NCBI GenBank assembly: GCA_964463695.1
Contig: CAYXCZ010000008.1
Coordinates: 73,839 to 137,838 of the forward strand
DNA length: 64,000 bases
Reading direction: 5' to 3'
Origin: JALNZU01 sp964463695
GTDB taxonomy: Bacteria; Bacteroidota; Bacteroidia; Bacteroidales; F082
Part shown: one piece after another, positions 7,802 through 16,828 of the stretch
How positions within the stretch are numbered: the first letter of the stretch is position 1
Layout of the letters: the number at the start of each line of letters is the position of its first letter
Translations under genes and position numbers: made by a program
Notes under the pieces: model-generated
Told to the model about the DNA's origin: nothing
The model's input: only the letters and a program-made list of their open reading frames with translations
Database searches by the model: none

Positions 7802-10261
7802 CTAATTGAGGCCAGATGATCTCATGTGATTGATAACATCTTTAAAAATGGATACAACTTGTGATACCATTACCCTTAATTGATCAAGTTCCAGCTTTTC
7901 GTTCTCATATTCAATACGTTCGAGTAAGTCAGCTGCTGTAATCATTTGAAACTGACGAGCTGAAGATTTCATTGAGTGAGCAATTTTTCGAAGCGATACT
8001 CTGTCTTCGTTCTGAATTGCACTTTCCAGTGTTCCCATCATCTGTGTTGAATAAGATACAAACGACTGGATGATATCTTTTAAGTCGTCGGGATTGTCTC
8101 CAATCATTTTACGAAGAATTGTAAGATCGTAAGCTTGTTCCGAAAGTGGATCAGATGTGTCGCTTTTCAAACCACTTTCTTCCATCATTTGGTGAATACT
8201 AACCACCAACTCATCAGTTTTTTGATAATTCTTAAGAATCAAACCATTTATCAGGGCCTTTTTACAAGCCTCACGTGTTTCATCAGAATCATCGGCACTA
8301 TATGCAATAATGCAGGAGTTTTTGTTGATTTCACGCATTTTCAACGCAAGTTCAAAACCCTCAATATCTGGTAGATATAAATCAAGCAGGACAAAATCAT
8401 AGGTATTTGAAGAAAAGAATTCAAGCGCTGATTCCCCATCGTGTGCAATATCATATTTGCAAGCTGCATCTTTCATATGTCTTACAGTCAGCAATTGTAT
8501 CATTTTATTGTCCTCTACAATAAGTGCTTTTAGTCCCGACAAGTTAATTGGCTTTATCAACTCTTTATCGCGAGCCACAAGTTCAGGACGTTTTAGCTTT
8601 TCAATTATTGTCTGAATGAGATTGTCCTTATCGTAGGGTTTTGGCACAAAGGCATCCATTCCGGCATTTAAACATTCTTCAATAGTTGTTTCCTGAACTT
8701 CACCCGAAACTGCAACAATAATAGCCTTGCTTTTTAATTCTTCCCGAATAATCCGTGTTGCACTAATACCATCAAGAACAGGCATACGAATATCCATTAA
8801 AACAATTTGAGTGTCTGTATTCTCCCTCAAAAACTGAATAGCATCGTAGCCATTTTCGGCAATACTGAGGTTCCATCTTTTCAATATTTTAGAACCCATA
8901 TCCCGTTGATATGGGTCATCATCTACTAATAAAACTTTTATACCTGCAGTTAATTTTTCATCGATTTCCAAACGTGTATTCCATATCAGGTCTTTTTTAT
9001 GCCTATCCTTTCTAAAAGGAATCCGAAATACAACCTTTGTTCCTTCTTCTTTTTTACTAAATAACTCAAATGCGCCTCCCATGCGTGTAATGAACTCATT
9101 TGCAATACTAAGGCCAAGTCCTAAACCACCATAATGACGCGTAATACTGTCGTCCTCCTGTCCGAAAAACTCAAAAATCTGATCGAAATGCTTTTCTTCT
9201 ATTCCTTTTCCTGTGTCTGTGACTTCAAATTGTAGCGCAACTGTATCATTGGTATCTGCTAAAACTTTAACATGAACATATACCTCTCCTTTAGCTGTAA
9301 ATTTTATCGCGTTATCCAGTAAATAAATCAGTACATCGCTTAGCTTTGAAACATCACCCAAAAGCCAGCTTTTTAGTTGATTATCAACAGAAAAATTAAG
9401 ACTTAAACGTTTTTTTGCTACCTGATGTGCCATTAATTTTTCAAGCTGATCAAAGAGCTGAATGAGGTTAAATGAGGTAGTATCGAAAACATTTTGATCC
9501 AGCGTAAGGTTCGTAAATTGAAAGACCTTTTTAACCGTATAATATAGGCCTTGACTTGTATCTGTGATAATTTCTAAATACTCTTTTTGTTCTTTGCTCA
9601 GTTTTGTTTCAGATAGCAAATCAAGATAACCCATTACGATATTGAGCGGATTTCTGAATTCATGGCTCAATGTGGCTACAATTCTGCGCTGAAAGTCTTT
9701 TCTGATCAACAAATTACCAAGTGCTGATCTGCTTCCTTTGTTTTTTTCACGTTGTAAAGTCCGATCATAAACAGCAGCATCGCGTCTTAGTTGGTTCGCA
9801 AACTTATCCAAAACTGGTGAAAACTCAAGGTAATCATTCTTACTGAATAAGCTATTAAATCCGAAAACGCCTTTAGAACTTTTATCAAAAATCAATTCAA
9901 TAAACCCTGCATTGCCAAGTGAAAGTAAAAAATGTTTCGTTTTCGCATTCTGGTCGATAACTGGAAACAACTCAAATGAGGGTTCAGCAATAAATCCCTC
10001 ATCGGCCAGTTTATCAAATAACCTATTGGCATTGAATGAATTAATGATTTTCTCCTGCTCAGGAAAACTCACAAATAGCTCTGCATGACCTGTAATTGCT
10101 TCCAACGAGGGCAAAACAGCCACTTTCTGTATCCAAAAATTCACATGAGGTGCAAGTTGATTCTTAACTAATGATGAAATAAAAATCTCTATACTTTTTT
10201 TGAAATCATCTGAGCTCCCAATGGAAAGGGCAATTGAATACAGTGCTGATTTATTGATCAT
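7802..10261 (-). CDS. Hybrid histidine kinase with two receivers and an HPt domain
   Basis: The 819-residue protein has an uncharacterised N-terminal region without membrane segments (about 1-180). Then come HisKA (SHEFRNP, His200), a HATPase with DNAIKF, DTGKGI and GGLGLGLS boxes, and receiver 1 (about 440-560, VLMDIRMP). Receiver 2 follows (about 580-700, VLLDLYLP), then a C-terminal HPt with AHSMKSSA (His762). All phosphorelay steps except the final DNA-binding output are thus in one cytosolic chain. It precedes the LytS/LytTR pair by 67 bp on the same strand and may be co-transcribed. A good promoter lies at 10312-10340. Confidence 0.92.
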   Translation of the reverse strand: MINKSALYSIALSIGSSDDFKKSIEIFISSLVKNQLAPHVNFWIQKVAVLPSLEAITGHAELFVSFPEQEKIINSFNANRLFDKLADEGFIAEPSFELFPVIDQNAKTKHFLLSLGNAGFIELIFDKSSKGVFGFNSLFSKNDYLEFSPVLDKFANQLRRDAAVYDRTLQREKNKGSRSALGNLLIRKDFQRRIVATLSHEFRNPLNIVMGYLDLLSETKLSKEQKEYLEIITDTSQGLYYTVKKVFQFTNLTLDQNVFDTTSFNLIQLFDQLEKLMAHQVAKKRLSLNFSVDNQLKSWLLGDVSKLSDVLIYLLDNAIKFTAKGEVYVHVKVLADTNDTVALQFEVTDTGKGIEEKHFDQIFEFFGQEDDSITRHYGGLGLGLSIANEFITRMGGAFELFSKKEEGTKVVFRIPFRKDRHKKDLIWNTRLEIDEKLTAGIKVLLVDDDPYQRDMGSKILKRWNLSIAENGYDAIQFLRENTDTQIVLMDIRMPVLDGISATRIIREELKSKAIIVAVSGEVQETTIEECLNAGMDAFVPKPYDKDNLIQTIIEKLKRPELVARDKELIKPINLSGLKALIVEDNKMIQLLTVRHMKDAACKYDIAHDGESALEFFSSNTYDFVLLDLYLPDIEGFELALKMREINKNSCIIAYSADDSDETREACKKALINGLILKNYQKTDELVVSIHQMMEESGLKSDTSDPLSEQAYDLTILRKMIGDNPDDLKDIIQSFVSYSTQMMGTLESAIQNEDRVSLRKIAHSMKSSARQFQMITAADLLERIEYENEKLELDQLRVMVSQVVSIFKDVINHMRSSGLN

Positions 10262-10575
10262 AGTGACAATTTTTTAAACATTTATCCGTCAGTTAGGAAT
10301 TATCATTGACCCAAAGGTAAGAATCATTTTAACTTTTCAACTAAAAAAAAATGCCAAATTAAAAATTACTAAATATGGACCAGAAGATGCTGTTTGTCTC
10401 AAAAATAAATGTACTTTCCCCTTTTGTTACAGTGATTTGAAATAGGATTATAAAAATCGTATGTTACTCAATTACAATATATTTTATTAGATTCGAAAAA
10501 GGATTTTCCTGTAAAACGATTGCAGTTGTTCACTTATTGAATACATATTATACTGAGTTTAAATAATTGAATCCG
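10262..10575. other. Divergent intergenic region
   Basis: This 314-bp AT-rich region separates the minus-strand hybrid kinase from the plus-strand DUF218 gene. It holds a strong minus-strand promoter (10312-10340). I see no clear TAnnTTTG element for the plus-strand gene and no RNA-like structure. Confidence 0.5.
10312..10340 (-). promoter_or_regulatory. Bacteroidota-type promoter for the hybrid kinase gene
   Basis: The minus strand carries TTG (10340-10338), an 18-bp spacer and TACCTTTG (10319-10312). This fits the Bacteroidota -33/-7 consensus. The inferred start is about 45-50 bp upstream of the ATG at 10261. Confidence 0.65.
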
Positions 10576-11208
10576 ATGAAAAAGAAAAACATTCGCCTTA
10601 TTATTTTGGTTGTAGGATTGATTGCCCTTATTCTCATTTCGCGAAATCTGGGAAAGTTCTTACTCTCATCCTCAACTGCAACACAAAGTGATTTAATTTT
10701 CGTGCTTCTTGGCCCGGTTCCCGACAGAGCCTTGCTTGCAGCTGAATTATTCAACACAAAAATGGCTCCCAAAATATTGATGGCCAACGAGTATCAGGCA
10801 GGGCTAGATGCAGTTTTGGCTGAGCGCTTACATATTGACAAAACAGCCGATGTTTTTAAAACAGCAATATTATCATTGGGAGTGCCTGAAAAGGATATCG
10901 AATTACTTCCTGAAGTTGCCTCAAGCACAAAGGATGAGGCGCTTATATTGAAAAATTATCTTGAACTGCATCCCGAAATCAACTCTGTAATCATTGTTAC
11001 ATCTTCTTTTCATGGATTACGGGCAAAGAAAATTTTCGAGAAAGCTATCAAGCAACTTGATCGGGAAATCTTAGTAGTTGTCCCTTTTAATAAACACTCC
11101 GTATTTAATTCCAAAAAGTGGTGGTCTGATCGATACAGCGCTACTATGGTAGCTTTTGAATACCTCAAACTGGTCAATTATTACGTAAGCGATCAGTTTA
11201 GTTTGTAA
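10576..11208 (+). CDS. YdcF/DUF218-like membrane-anchored protein
   Basis: I start at the ATG at 10576 (210 residues); a TTG three codons upstream is less likely. One N-terminal membrane segment (about residues 5-28) precedes a DUF218-like domain. It has the features of that fold: LIFVLLGPVPDRALLAAEL, SSTKDEALIL and a VTSSFHGLRAKKIF segment. DUF218 proteins such as YdcF and SanA act at the envelope, and their biochemical role is mostly unsettled. This is the only plus-strand gene in the first 40 kb. It converges on the cis-prenyltransferase-like gene with a 35-bp gap. Confidence 0.8.
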   Translation: MKKKNIRLIILVVGLIALILISRNLGKFLLSSSTATQSDLIFVLLGPVPDRALLAAELFNTKMAPKILMANEYQAGLDAVLAERLHIDKTADVFKTAILSLGVPEKDIELLPEVASSTKDEALILKNYLELHPEINSVIIVTSSFHGLRAKKIFEKAIKQLDREILVVVPFNKHSVFNSKKWWSDRYSATMVAFEYLKLVNYYVSDQFSL

Positions 11209-11243
11209 TCAAATAGAAATTCAATAAGTTTACTTTTAGTATT

Positions 11244-11924
11244 CTAATCCCCATATTTTCGATCAAGCTGATTATAGAAAGCAATCCATTCAGCAATTTC
11301 CTCCCAGCTAAGTTCATTAAACAACTTTTCAGAAAAAAAAATGCGTGCAAAGCCTGATTGTAAAGGAAGAAAATTGCTTAACAAATTTGCGTTTCCTGTA
11401 CGAATAATCAAATCCAGAGGATTAGTGACCCATAAATGATCAGTAAAATTTTCATTTCCCTTTGTAAGTTGTTGAGCTTGAATTATTTCCTCAAGCGGAT
11501 TGTAAGCAATACAGAGATTAATTTTGTAATTTTTATTATTGATTGAAGAGAGAATTAGCTCTCTCAAAGCCATTTCTGATTCATCTCCTAAAAACGACGG
11601 ATTTCCTGCTACAGTTATTCTTATGTTAAACTGATTGATAATTCGTGCAAGGTCTTCTAATAAAGCGGTTTGAATAGCATTAGAAAAAGCTAAAATTTCG
11701 TGATTTTCCCGTCTGTAATTCTGACTACTTGATAAATATATACTGATTTCATCAACACCTTCCTGAAACATTTTAGGAACAAATTCAGCTAAGTGTTTCC
11801 TGGTTAAAGCGTATGAATCGCTTAAAGTCACATCGTTTTTTACAGCCCATCTTCTTCCTCCATCAGGAATCAATCCAAGGTGCAGTTTTTTTTTCGACTT
11901 GTCAGGATGAAAATTATCAAACAT
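11244..11924 (-). CDS. Divergent cis-prenyltransferase (UppS-like) homologue
   Basis: The 226-residue protein follows the undecaprenyl-diphosphate synthase layout. It has HLGLIPDGGRRWA near the N-terminus (in place of the usual MDGNGRWA), ISIYLSSSQNYRR (usual LYAFSTENW) and DLIIRTGNANLLSNFLPLQ (usual DLxIRTGGExRLSNFLLWQ). The catalytic Asp is kept, but the GGE and the downstream Q-x-AY-x-E glutamate are changed (GNA and QSGFARIFF). That glutamate helps bind Mg/IPP in known enzymes. It could be a shifted-specificity enzyme or a non-catalytic paralogue. A true UppS is presumably encoded elsewhere. A good promoter lies at 11978-12006. Confidence 0.8.
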   Translation of the reverse strand: MFDNFHPDKSKKKLHLGLIPDGGRRWAVKNDVTLSDSYALTRKHLAEFVPKMFQEGVDEISIYLSSSQNYRRENHEILAFSNAIQTALLEDLARIINQFNIRITVAGNPSFLGDESEMALRELILSSINNKNYKINLCIAYNPLEEIIQAQQLTKGNENFTDHLWVTNPLDLIIRTGNANLLSNFLPLQSGFARIFFSEKLFNELSWEEIAEWIAFYNQLDRKYGD

Positions 11925-11949
11925 AAAAAGATGATTCTAAGGGATATAA

Positions 11950-11991
11950 ATTGAAAAAGGTACCCTTGTTATAAAAACAAAGATACCTTTT
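11950..11991 (-). terminator. Probable terminator after the LruC-protein gene
   Basis: On the minus strand an 8-bp stem AAAAGGTA (11991-11984)/TACCTTTT (11962-11955) ends in a run of T. Its loop contains an additional 5-bp pairing (76-80 with 66-70 of 11900+). It lies about 40 bp past the stop at 12032. The U-tract is short and partly within the stem. Confidence 0.45.
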
Positions 11992-12006
11992 AATTTTGTT
12001 TGTCAA
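11978..12006 (-). promoter_or_regulatory. Bacteroidota-type promoter for the cis-prenyltransferase-like gene
   Basis: The minus strand reads TTGACA (TTG at 12006-12004), an 18-bp spacer, then TATCTTTG (11985-11978). The -7 box sits inside the terminator hairpin of the upstream gene. The inferred transcript leader is about 45 nt. Confidence 0.6.
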
Positions 12007-12031
12007 TTTTTTAAAAACTACTTCCGAAGGG

Positions 12032-14077
12032 TTAGTTTCCTTTATTATAGATAAATTCTTGATCACGGTAGCCTTGTTTATTCTCGTACCAGTCCATATA
12101 ACTAAACCCGCTGCTCTGAACCCACTGCCCGAAAACCAAATGTGCCTCAAGAATCACTTTCTTTTCCAAAGGATAGGCAAAATCCTGTGGAAGATGCATT
12201 CCCCATGGAAGGTTAGTCTTTGATTTATAATATTTCCCTGAACTTAAGTTTGTGTCGTCATCTTCAGTGCCGAAGTAGGCTGGATTTGCTAAAGCTGTTG
12301 GTGGATAGCCAGGCAAATGGACTTCCTTTCCACGTTCCTTATTTATAAAAATAAAAGGATTATAGGGAGGCAATCCAATTGCTCCCATTGTTTGAGCATT
12401 GGTAAAGGTTACATTCACTGTCACATCTTCCGGCTGAACATAAGCCATTTCGGGACGGGTATTCACAAAACCTGAAGCAATTGTTTCAAAAAGGTTATAG
12501 GTATTATCGAAAGGAATAATTGTTGCTTTGGTCTGCCCAGCTTCAGTATTATTTGCATTCAGGGTAACAATATTTTCTCTGTGATCGAATCCATCAACCG
12601 AAGCAACAGCAGACGGAGGAACATTAATTTGAAAACCGAAGCCATTTTTATACCCAGCTCCAATTGCCTCTATAGTAAAGGTTGAAACAATATCCTTCAC
12701 CAAATTATCGGCATTAGTCACCTGATTAATATTGTAAGAAAGCACAAGATCATTAAAATCATAATCACCTTTCAAAGGCCAAAGGTCCTCATAAGCAAGT
12801 GATCCTGATTTGTTTCTGCCTGGAAAATAATTATTGAACGCCCTTAAGGGATCAGCAGGATAATCGTCCATAACATCAAAAACACCATCTGCGTCGGTAT
12901 CGATCAGGTTAGGATCCACGAAAGGCATATTTGAATTATCAATAGCCTCAATTGGGTTAGATGTCACATAATAGATAGCGTCGTTGAAATCGTTATCACA
13001 TCCTGAAGAAGTTCTTGTAATATCTTCAAATCCAATAAGATAAAGCTGACGAACGGCATCATATAACAATACATTATGTTGACGTTTAGTAACATCAGTT
13101 TCAGGATTAAAATCAGGGTTGGAATAAAAATGTACTAAGTTTGTATTGACAGTTGAACCTGTGTAGCCATTTGCTATAAGGACCCAACCGATCCCTGTAC
13201 CGGCAGGAAAAGTTCCAATCTTAACTTTATCGCCTGAATATAAACCGCCACCGCTGTTGTAATATGAAAGGTTGGGGAAGATGATACGGATAGTATCAAT
13301 TTCCGCCTTTGTTGCTGGAGGATCAGTTAAATCATAAGTATAAAAGGCAATAGTGTTTTTATAACCTGCACCTTCATGCACAAATGTTATCCAAACATCA
13401 GCATCTTCAATTATCCGGGTATCAGTTTGATTATTATCTGCTAAGTATTCAGGATGATATTGAGGAACAGGAGCCCTTTCCGGCAAAGCTGCATTAATGT
13501 CGGCTAACATCTCAGCATCAATCACATCACGGGGAGTTAATAAACAAGCCGGGGTACCCGAGCTGTTAAATGCACAAAGAAACAAATATCCGGCTGCTAC
13601 ATTTTTAAGTTCATAAGAACCTTTTAATTGACTTAATACGCTTGCACTTCCTCCGATTGTTAAATCAAAGGAACTGTTTTGGACATTCACTTCTGTTACT
13701 GTTGGTAAACCTACATAACGTGTTACAATATAAAGCTTTGTAGTAACAAAATCGAGCGGATATGAGGTTTCCCATATTCCATTGATGTTCGTTTGGCCGG
13801 TTAACATCAGATCACCTTCAAACGTTTCCTCGTCAAAAGATCGATAAATGTATACAATAGCTTTGGAGATTGGATTGTCATATATGTCTTTAGTCACGAT
13901 TCGCATGTTAAATGTCTGAACCATTTCGTAATTAAAATTATCGCTGACAACAAGTTCATCAATAGATGTAATTGGCTTTGGATCATCCGGGTCGTCATTT
14001 TCTTTTTTGCATGATTGAAGACTTACTAATATCGCCAAAAACAACCATAAGGTGTTAAAATAGAATTTCGTTTTCAT
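12032..14077 (-). CDS. LruC-domain lipoprotein
   Basis: I start at the ATG at 14077 (681 residues), which places a lipoprotein signal directly at the N-terminus (lipobox SLQSC, Cys about 23). The open frame to 14110 adds an unlikely leader. The N-terminal part looks like carboxypeptidase-regulatory or Ig-like beta domains. A middle region (about 170-380) is DUF4114-like, with WVLIANGYTG and FNDAIYY. An EF-hand-like Ca-binding stretch follows (DTDADGVFDVMDDYPADP, about 392-409). The C-terminal LruC domain has the signature WPLKGDYDFNDLV. LruC proteins are surface-exposed and of unknown function. Its position next to the polysaccharide operon suggests an envelope role. Confidence 0.88.
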   Translation of the reverse strand: MKTKFYFNTLWLFLAILVSLQSCKKENDDPDDPKPITSIDELVVSDNFNYEMVQTFNMRIVTKDIYDNPISKAIVYIYRSFDEETFEGDLMLTGQTNINGIWETSYPLDFVTTKLYIVTRYVGLPTVTEVNVQNSSFDLTIGGSASVLSQLKGSYELKNVAAGYLFLCAFNSSGTPACLLTPRDVIDAEMLADINAALPERAPVPQYHPEYLADNNQTDTRIIEDADVWITFVHEGAGYKNTIAFYTYDLTDPPATKAEIDTIRIIFPNLSYYNSGGGLYSGDKVKIGTFPAGTGIGWVLIANGYTGSTVNTNLVHFYSNPDFNPETDVTKRQHNVLLYDAVRQLYLIGFEDITRTSSGCDNDFNDAIYYVTSNPIEAIDNSNMPFVDPNLIDTDADGVFDVMDDYPADPLRAFNNYFPGRNKSGSLAYEDLWPLKGDYDFNDLVLSYNINQVTNADNLVKDIVSTFTIEAIGAGYKNGFGFQINVPPSAVASVDGFDHRENIVTLNANNTEAGQTKATIIPFDNTYNLFETIASGFVNTRPEMAYVQPEDVTVNVTFTNAQTMGAIGLPPYNPFIFINKERGKEVHLPGYPPTALANPAYFGTEDDDTNLSSGKYYKSKTNLPWGMHLPQDFAYPLEKKVILEAHLVFGQWVQSSGFSYMDWYENKQGYRDQEFIYNKGN

Positions 14078-14155
14078 TTGATTTTTTAGGGATTTAGTTT
14101 GATAAATCAATATTTATGCCAAATTTGTATATATATGATTAATAATTATTTATGA

Positions 14156-14163
14156 CAAATATA
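14156..14163 (-). promoter_or_regulatory. Candidate -7 element for the LruC-protein gene
   Basis: The minus strand reads TATATTTG, matching TAnnTTTG, 79 bp upstream of the ATG at 14077. No good TTG lies at the expected spacing. Confidence 0.35.
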
Positions 14164-14237
14164 ACAAGTATACCATTCCATAAATCAGATTACTTTCTAC
14201 TTTATACACAAAGTGTTCAAAACAGGAATAACTTAAA

Positions 14238-15242
14238 TTAAGTTGACTTATATGTTAGTTTTTTCGACCATTGCATTGCAGGTTTTTCAACGAATTTAAA
14301 GAATAGCCATGCAGCGAAAATGGACACAAACATAGCTACAAACACAGCAAGGCTACGTTGAAATTCTGTTTTAAGAAAATTTTCAGCCAAATTTATCATT
14401 CTGCCTCCTATGGGAATATGAACAAGATAAAGCGAATAAGAAATATCCCCCAGGAATTTCGAAATCCGATCCGTAAAATCAAGGTACATGATGAAAAAAT
14501 AGGGAAGCAAAGCTGCAATAAGGTATCTTTTGTCGAACCTTACAAATATCATAATAAGAACAACCATCAGCAATAATCCAAATTCCTGCCGTGATATATA
14601 GTTGACCTTCATTTGAAAAATAAGGATTCCAACAACAAAAAGCAACCCATAATTTAAAATCAAACTATGCCTGTCAACAAAAAAGCCTGACAAAGCAAAA
14701 ACAACAATTACAAGATAGTTCAACCATTTTTTTGGATGAAGAATAAGTGGAAACACCAACGCTATAAGCAGGTAATATTGAAATTCAATAGCCAGTGTCC
14801 AGTAAACATCATTATACCATGGATAATCAAAAAAAGCATTTAAATAACCCAAATGGAAAGCCAATGCAGTAAAATCAATCGAAAAACCAGCACCTCTGTA
14901 GTAAGGAGATAAAGTACTCACCCAATTTAAAATTAAAACCAAAGCAATACTCACAAGATAGGGTGGTTCAATACGAACAAATCGTTTACCCAGGAACTTC
15001 CAAAAATTGGAATAATGATATCTTCCACGATACATTGAATAAGGGATCACGAATCCTGAAATGACAAAGAAAACTTCTACCCCCAGAAAACCATATCTGC
15101 CAATAACAAATAATGGATTAGTTTTACTTAGTAAATCGGGGTTACCATGTGTGAAATGGAAAAACACTACGGCCAACGCAGCCAATCCGCGCAAAAGGTC
15201 CAATGAACCCAAATATCCCAGTTTCTCTTTAGCTGTATCCAT
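14238..15242 (-). CDS. Membrane acyltransferase, acyltransferase-3 (OafA-like) family
   Basis: The ATG at 15242 overlaps the preceding stop by one base (TAATG) and gives 334 residues. The protein has about ten membrane segments. The family hallmarks are near the N-terminus: LRGLAALAVVFFHF, containing the proposed catalytic His, and GFLGVEVFFVISGFVI. Members O-acetylate or otherwise acylate surface polysaccharides using acyl-CoA from the cytosol. It is the last gene of the polysaccharide operon, so it likely decorates the finished sugar unit. Confidence 0.9.
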   Translation of the reverse strand: MDTAKEKLGYLGSLDLLRGLAALAVVFFHFTHGNPDLLSKTNPLFVIGRYGFLGVEVFFVISGFVIPYSMYRGRYHYSNFWKFLGKRFVRIEPPYLVSIALVLILNWVSTLSPYYRGAGFSIDFTALAFHLGYLNAFFDYPWYNDVYWTLAIEFQYYLLIALVFPLILHPKKWLNYLVIVVFALSGFFVDRHSLILNYGLLFVVGILIFQMKVNYISRQEFGLLLMVVLIMIFVRFDKRYLIAALLPYFFIMYLDFTDRISKFLGDISYSLYLVHIPIGGRMINLAENFLKTEFQRSLAVFVAMFVSIFAAWLFFKFVEKPAMQWSKKLTYKST

Positions 15243-16066
15243 TACCAAATAGTGTTTAAATTTCTAAAAAAGCGCTTTGCTTTATCTGTATCTGTCTGAA
15301 ATACATATCCATGTGGTATAGATCTGGCATAAAAGTCAAAGTCACCCAAATGGACATTGAAATCTTTTTGTTCAACAACAGTCGCTTGGATGTGTTGCAA
15401 AAAATCATTAGAAGTCTTTCGGGCAACTGCGCTCAGAAGTCCAAGAATCTCTGTATTTCGTGTGTAGTAAACCTCCTGAGGTGGATAAACAGCATCCATT
15501 TTTATAAAGTGAGGATTGACTCCTTTTACAATCTGATCAATTAAAGTGCAGTATATCACTTCATAGCCAAAGGCTCCAGCTATTAATGGCCAGGAATCAC
15601 CTTGTTGAAAACCTCTAAACCCACAGGCAACATCAGGCATTGTAACACCAAAAGAATTGGCAATTAGCAAAACAGCAAACAAATTGGAGGCAATTTTTGC
15701 ATCAGGCACATTCTCTGGATCAGAGAACCTGCTGCCTAATACAAAAGAATGCTTTTGAAGTGCTGTTTCAAAAAATGGTATAGAAACAGGATTGTGCTGT
15801 CCATCACCATCCATAAAAATCACATGCGTTTTATTACTTTGCGTCGCAAATGCAAATACAGCCCGATACACCGCTGCTATTCCTGCATTTGAAGGAAATT
15901 TAACAACTTCAAATCCCTGTGAGACTGCAATATCGGCACTGGAATCACAGCTACCATCATCGATGACTACCACATCATCTTTAAATGGCATCAACTGTCT
16001 CAACAATTCAGGCAGATGAACTGCTTCGTTGAAAACAGCAACAGCGATAAGCATGCTGGTTTTCAA
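15242..16066 (-). CDS. Family 2 glycosyltransferase, dolichyl/polyprenyl-phosphate sugar synthase-like
   Basis: The 274-residue GT-A protein has VAVFNEAVHLPELL, VVIDDGSCDSS and the metal/nucleotide site IFMDGDGQHNP. The DGDGQ motif and the early fold resemble polyprenyl-phosphate mannosyl/glucosyl synthases. Membrane segments are weak (around 150-180), so it may transfer to a lipid-linked acceptor or directly to the repeat unit. It follows the upstream GT2 gene by 4 bp. Confidence 0.85.
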   Translation of the reverse strand: MKTSMLIAVAVFNEAVHLPELLRQLMPFKDDVVVIDDGSCDSSADIAVSQGFEVVKFPSNAGIAAVYRAVFAFATQSNKTHVIFMDGDGQHNPVSIPFFETALQKHSFVLGSRFSDPENVPDAKIASNLFAVLLIANSFGVTMPDVACGFRGFQQGDSWPLIAGAFGYEVIYCTLIDQIVKGVNPHFIKMDAVYPPQEVYYTRNTEILGLLSAVARKTSNDFLQHIQATVVEQKDFNVHLGDFDFYARSIPHGYVFQTDTDKAKRFFRNLNTIW

Positions 16067-16070
16067 TTCT

Positions 16071-16817
16071 TTATTTAATTATAAACTGTTTAACTTTGCG
16101 GAGATTTTTAAAAACAAGTGTAAAAACGCTTCCAAAATTATTGTCCTGAATAGCCTTCATATCTTCCTTCGACTTTTTTATGATGTTCTTCAAGCTTCGG
16201 TTACTTGCCCCTCCTACCCTCATCTTGACCATCACTTCAGGAAGATAGTAAGTCGATATCCGGTGTTTGCCTAAAAAACGAAGCATCGTATCATAATCAG
16301 CTGCGATCCTAAAATCGGTATTGAAAAGACCATAGTTGTCGTAAACTTTCTTTTTTACATAGAAAGTCGGGTGAGGAGGCATCCATCCCATTTTCAGCCT
16401 TCGTAAGCTAAATCTACCCGATTTCCAATATCTAAGAACTTTATTCGTATCGTTTTTATAAACATATTGAAGGTCACCATAAACGGAATCAACATCATTT
16501 GTTTTAAATATTTCTGCAACTTTAGCAAGGATATTATCAGATGCAAACAAGTCATCAGAGTGCATAAAACCAATTACATCACCGGTAGCCATTCTGATTC
16601 CCTTATTTAACGCATCATAAATTCCCTTATCGGGTTCACTAACAAATTTCGAAATCCGGCTTCCATAGGATTTAACTACTTCAACCGTATTATCTTTCGA
16701 TTTTCCGTCAACGATAATATACTCAACGTCGTTATAGGTTTGCGAAAGTACCGAATCAATGGCATCACTAATGGAATGGCCACTATTGTAAGCAATGGTA
16801 ATAACAGAGATTTTCAT
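16071..16817 (-). CDS. Family 2 glycosyltransferase, WcaE-like
   Basis: The 248-residue protein shows the full GT2 N-terminal pattern: ISVITIAYNSGHSISDAIDS, YIIVDGKSKDNTV and the Asp-Asp site FMHSDDLFA. The length and the SEPDKGIYDALNKGI segment match WcaE-type enzymes of colanic-acid-like clusters. The actual sugar cannot be read from the sequence. It is embedded in the operon, 11 bp after the acetyltransferase gene. Confidence 0.88.
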   Translation of the reverse strand: MKISVITIAYNSGHSISDAIDSVLSQTYNDVEYIIVDGKSKDNTVEVVKSYGSRISKFVSEPDKGIYDALNKGIRMATGDVIGFMHSDDLFASDNILAKVAEIFKTNDVDSVYGDLQYVYKNDTNKVLRYWKSGRFSLRRLKMGWMPPHPTFYVKKKVYDNYGLFNTDFRIAADYDTMLRFLGKHRISTYYLPEVMVKMRVGGASNRSLKNIIKKSKEDMKAIQDNNFGSVFTLVFKNLRKVKQFIIK

Positions 16818-16828
16818 AATTTTTTGGT

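Noticed and set aside
14231..14245. AACTTAA/TTAAGTT palindrome at the end of the polysaccharide operon
   Set aside because: It is fully AT-rich, has a one-base centre and no U-tract, and may be chance in AT-rich DNA.
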